17,607 nt of DNA from JADJAH01 sp964615795 (GTDB lineage: Bacteria > Bacteroidota > Ignavibacteria > Tepidaquicellales > Tepidaquicellaceae), in the NCBI GenBank assembly GCA_964615795.1, contig CAZTQR010000068.1, positions 1 to 17,607 on the forward strand, in the 5' to 3' direction. Below the pieces are notes generated by a model. It saw only the letters and a list, made by a program, of their open reading frames with translations, ran no database searches and had not been told where the DNA came from. This document shows, piece by piece, positions 16,501-17,607 of this stretch (its first letter is position 1; every line of letters begins with the position of its first letter). The translations under genes and the position numbers were made by a program.

Positions 16501-16881
16501 AAACAACTCTTTTGATACCACATTTCTTCTCAGAGAATCCCGGGATGTGAGTATGATGAATTCTCCGGATTCGGTAAGATCGATGAGAATCCTGGAATAC
16601 GGTTCAGACTCCGGAAGCTTCTCGGAGAATGCGGAAACATATGCAGTTCCGCTGAGAAGTTCTATGTCATCTTTGAGCTTGATGATCCGGTCATCTTCGA
16701 ATGAAACGAGAAGGAGTTTTGAAGATATGTTTTCATAAATATATGACAGTATGAATGCGGAGAGCGAGCCGCTCACACCTGTCAGATTTATGTCACCTCC
16801 TTTCTTAAAAGCATCTTTGAGAGTGAGGAATGATTGTGACGAACAAACAGAATCGCAGATCTTTTTCAGCTCTGGAATCAC
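13537..16881 (-). CDS. mfd: Transcription-repair coupling factor Mfd
   Basis: Mfd is a DNA translocase that removes RNA polymerase stalled at DNA damage and recruits UvrA for nucleotide excision repair. This copy of 1114 residues is close to the usual ~1150. The N-terminal UvrB-like part includes GEFSVRGGIVDVF at ~164-176. The RNA-polymerase-interacting CarD-like domain begins LQYGDYVVHRDFGIG at ~422. The RecG-like motor has the Q motif TPDQ (547-550), Walker A GDVGFGKT (573-580), DEEQ (674-677) and TATPIPRT (700-707). The GRVGR motif follows, then the C-terminal TRCF domain with NLLGGEQSGF. It starts with GTG, overlapping the HPr stop codon as GTGA. GGAGAG 5 bases upstream supports this start. 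It is transcribed after HPr. Confidence 0.98.
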   Translation of the reverse strand: MIPELKKICDSVCSSQSFLTLKDAFKKGGDINLTGVSGSLSAFILSYIYENISSKLLLVSFEDDRIIKLKDDIELLSGTAYVSAFSEKLPESEPYSRILIDLTESGEFIILTSRDSLRRNVVSKELFRDSITEVSKGAEVSFTDLLKRLDKAGFNKAEFVSQEGEFSVRGGIVDVFAENLQSPVRIEFFGDTIESIREFDINSQRSVREIDNAKIGLNISTNENLNDDSFTEKITDYLPPDTILIIDEPSVNVNSQDDDFEYDIKQFRKVTISSFANSLSGDGGHNISFESKPQPEFYSNLRAIYTDLSKKISEGYEACILASDTHQADRIRELLEDFEDDDILAEDVKIHQLDPEGDERSRIKIAGGRFSVVPESLHSGFILSEPKLLVYTEHQIFGRYFKRIRKRKQRFKGLSMSELKELQYGDYVVHRDFGIGIYSGLKKITVGNSKQEVVQLKYQGNDLLFINLNSINLIRKYSGSEGHKPALTKLGGGDWDKAKARTKKKVKDIARDLIVLYAKRKSEKGFRFAGDTHWQKELEANFMYEDTPDQFRATGEVKADMESENPMDRLVCGDVGFGKTEVALRAAFKAVMDNKQVAVLVPTTILAVQHYNTFRDRLSAFAVEVDNITRLRSSKEQKDILKRLEDGKVNILIGTHRVLSRDIRFKDLGLLIIDEEQRFGVKAKEKLRSIKPNVDTLTLTATPIPRTLNFSLLGARDLSVINTPPKNRKPIATEIIRLDWNYIASIVRNELARGGQVYFVNDKIKNLGILGDTLKNTVPEAKIGIAHGQMEGKELEDILIGFIEKKLNVLLCTKIIESGLDIPNVNTILINNANMYGLAELYQLRGRVGRSDAQAYAYLIAPPDAKLTKTAIRRLQAIEEFTELGSGFNLAMRDMEIRGVGNLLGGEQSGFIQEIGFDMYISIIEEAVLELKENEFKDLFANELALKKINEAIEKKLESKGAVIENDLNALIPKDYVSSDTERLNLYRRLYELNDEAELEVVSNEMKDRFGDYLEDVENLLRVIGVKLKAGRLGLEKIVIRGKSMFLEFPPEKDNRIFESSFFTSLIEAISNDRSGRFNISPEKERLVVEMKLSSEEDSVRISEVEKFFDAYCS

Positions 16882-17147
16882 TTTGGCTCTCCGAAACCAT
16901 CTTCAAAAAATGAGATCATTTCATCGGCAAGCTGCTGCTCATCACTGCCTTCAAATCTGAGCTGGAGCTTGGAGCCCTGCTCTGCGGCAAGAGTCATTAC
17001 TCCGATTATGCTCTTGCCGTTCACTTCAAATCCGTCGCGCGAAATGTAAAAATCGGCCTCGTACTTTGCGGCAATTCTGACTATCGCGGACGCGGGCCTT
17101 GTATGCATACCGGCTTTATTTACTATGGTGACTTCCCTTGTTATCAT
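16878..17147 (-). CDS. HPr family phosphocarrier protein
   Basis: This 89-residue protein is of normal HPr length. It has the phosphorylated histidine His15 in AGMHTRPAS and the regulatory serine Ser46 in GKSIIGVMTLAA. In the phosphotransferase system HPr receives phosphate from enzyme I at the histidine. Where HPr kinase is present, the serine is phosphorylated for carbon control. No enzyme I, EIIA or kinase gene is in the window, so whether its role is transport or only regulatory cannot be told. It is followed with a 4-base overlap by mfd. The 64 bases before it, back to the polyprenyl synthase stop, hold no obvious terminator. Confidence 0.95.
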   Translation of the reverse strand: MITREVTIVNKAGMHTRPASAIVRIAAKYEADFYISRDGFEVNGKSIIGVMTLAAEQGSKLQLRFEGSDEQQLADEMISFFEDGFGEPK

Positions 17148-17211
17148 TGTTCAGACCTGCCGGCGGGTGAAAGCTTTGAATTCAAAGCGGTGGAATTGAT
17201 AATTTCCAAGA

Positions 17212-17607
17212 TCAGATCTTTCTGTTCATTAACATTTCGGCAAGCCACTTCAGGCGCTGTCTTCCTGTGTTGTCCGGAAGTTTCTCCAGGCATTGCATTG
17301 CCTGATCTGTAAACTCAGCAATTTCATTCCTCGCGCAAGCTACCGCTCCGCTTTCTTCATAAATTGCACGGACCTCTTCAATCTCTTTGGCGCCTGCGTT
17401 CTTCAGTCCGTTGCTATTTATGATCTTCTCAAGCAGTTTGCGCCCTGCGCTCCCTTTTGTATTCTCAAACGCCTTCAGAAGCAGATAGGTCTTCTTACCT
17501 TCAATAATATCTCCGCCAATCTTCTTTCCGAAATCTGCTTCGTCCGCAACTATGTCAAGCAGGTCGTCCTGAATCTGAAAAGCAAGTCCTATGTTGAGGG
17601 CAAATTC
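17212..17607 (-). CDS. Polyprenyl diphosphate synthase, C-terminal part (cut by window edge)
   Basis: The last 131 residues of a trans-isoprenyl diphosphate synthase run off the right end of the window. The second aspartate-rich motif is clear in GLAFQIQDDLLD, followed by FGKKIGGDIIEGKKT, as in farnesyl and geranylgeranyl diphosphate synthases. These enzymes condense isopentenyl diphosphate onto allylic diphosphates using magnesium held by the two Asp-rich motifs. The first motif, and the residue before it that sets chain length, are outside the window, so the product cannot be named. The stop codon is TGA at 17212-17214. HPr starts 64 bases later. Confidence 0.93.
   Translation of the reverse strand, partial: EFALNIGLAFQIQDDLLDIVADEADFGKKIGGDIIEGKKTYLLLKAFENTKGSAGRKLLEKIINSNGLKNAGAKEIEEVRAIYEESGAVACARNEIAEFTDQAMQCLEKLPDNTGRQRLKWLAEMLMNRKI

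Overview
The window looks like a chromosomal piece of a Bacteroidota/Chlorobiota-group bacterium, most likely of the Ignavibacteria or a close lineage. The main clue is four secreted proteins with a type IX secretion (T9SS) type A sorting domain opening with QNYPNPFNPxT, a form I associate with that group. Supporting clues are weak or absent Shine-Dalgarno sites before many genes and a promoter candidate of the Bacteroidota type (TTG, about 20 bases, TAnnTTTG). No tRNA, rRNA, CRISPR array, transposase or phage gene was seen.

Left part (1-10306): a cluster of secreted proteins. Two + strand genes encode a 14-repeat beta-propeller protein and a smaller T9SS protein. They run toward a - strand group and meet it at a perfect 32-base palindrome that should terminate transcription both ways. 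The - strand group, in transcription order, is: a secreted protein with a dockerin-like tail (10276-8828), a CotH-kinase-family protein (8567-6951), an arylsulfotransferase-family protein with the same dockerin-like tail (6943-5165) and a close arylsulfotransferase paralogue with a T9SS tail (5104-3566). Two different protein families in this cluster therefore each occur once with a T9SS tail and once with a ~177-residue beta-rich plus double calcium-loop tail. This tail exchange is the most interesting pattern in the window. A noncoding stretch at 8568-8827 contains a ~104-base element that can fold into a cloverleaf-like shape.

Middle part (10465-13392): four tightly packed - strand genes, in transcription order a SAM methyltransferase, a nitrilase-family amidohydrolase resembling archaeal nitrilases, an atypical short-chain dehydrogenase-like protein without the usual catalytic Ser and Tyr, and an alpha/beta hydrolase. 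They overlap or lie within ~25 bases of each other and look like one operon for an unknown small-molecule pathway. The methyltransferase reading frame continues 41 or more plausible residues upstream of its first conventional start codon, without any ATG, GTG or TTG.

Right part (13537-17607): core genes on the - strand: the 3' end of a polyprenyl diphosphate synthase gene (cut by the window edge), HPr, and the transcription-repair coupling factor Mfd. Mfd starts at a GTG that overlaps the HPr stop codon.
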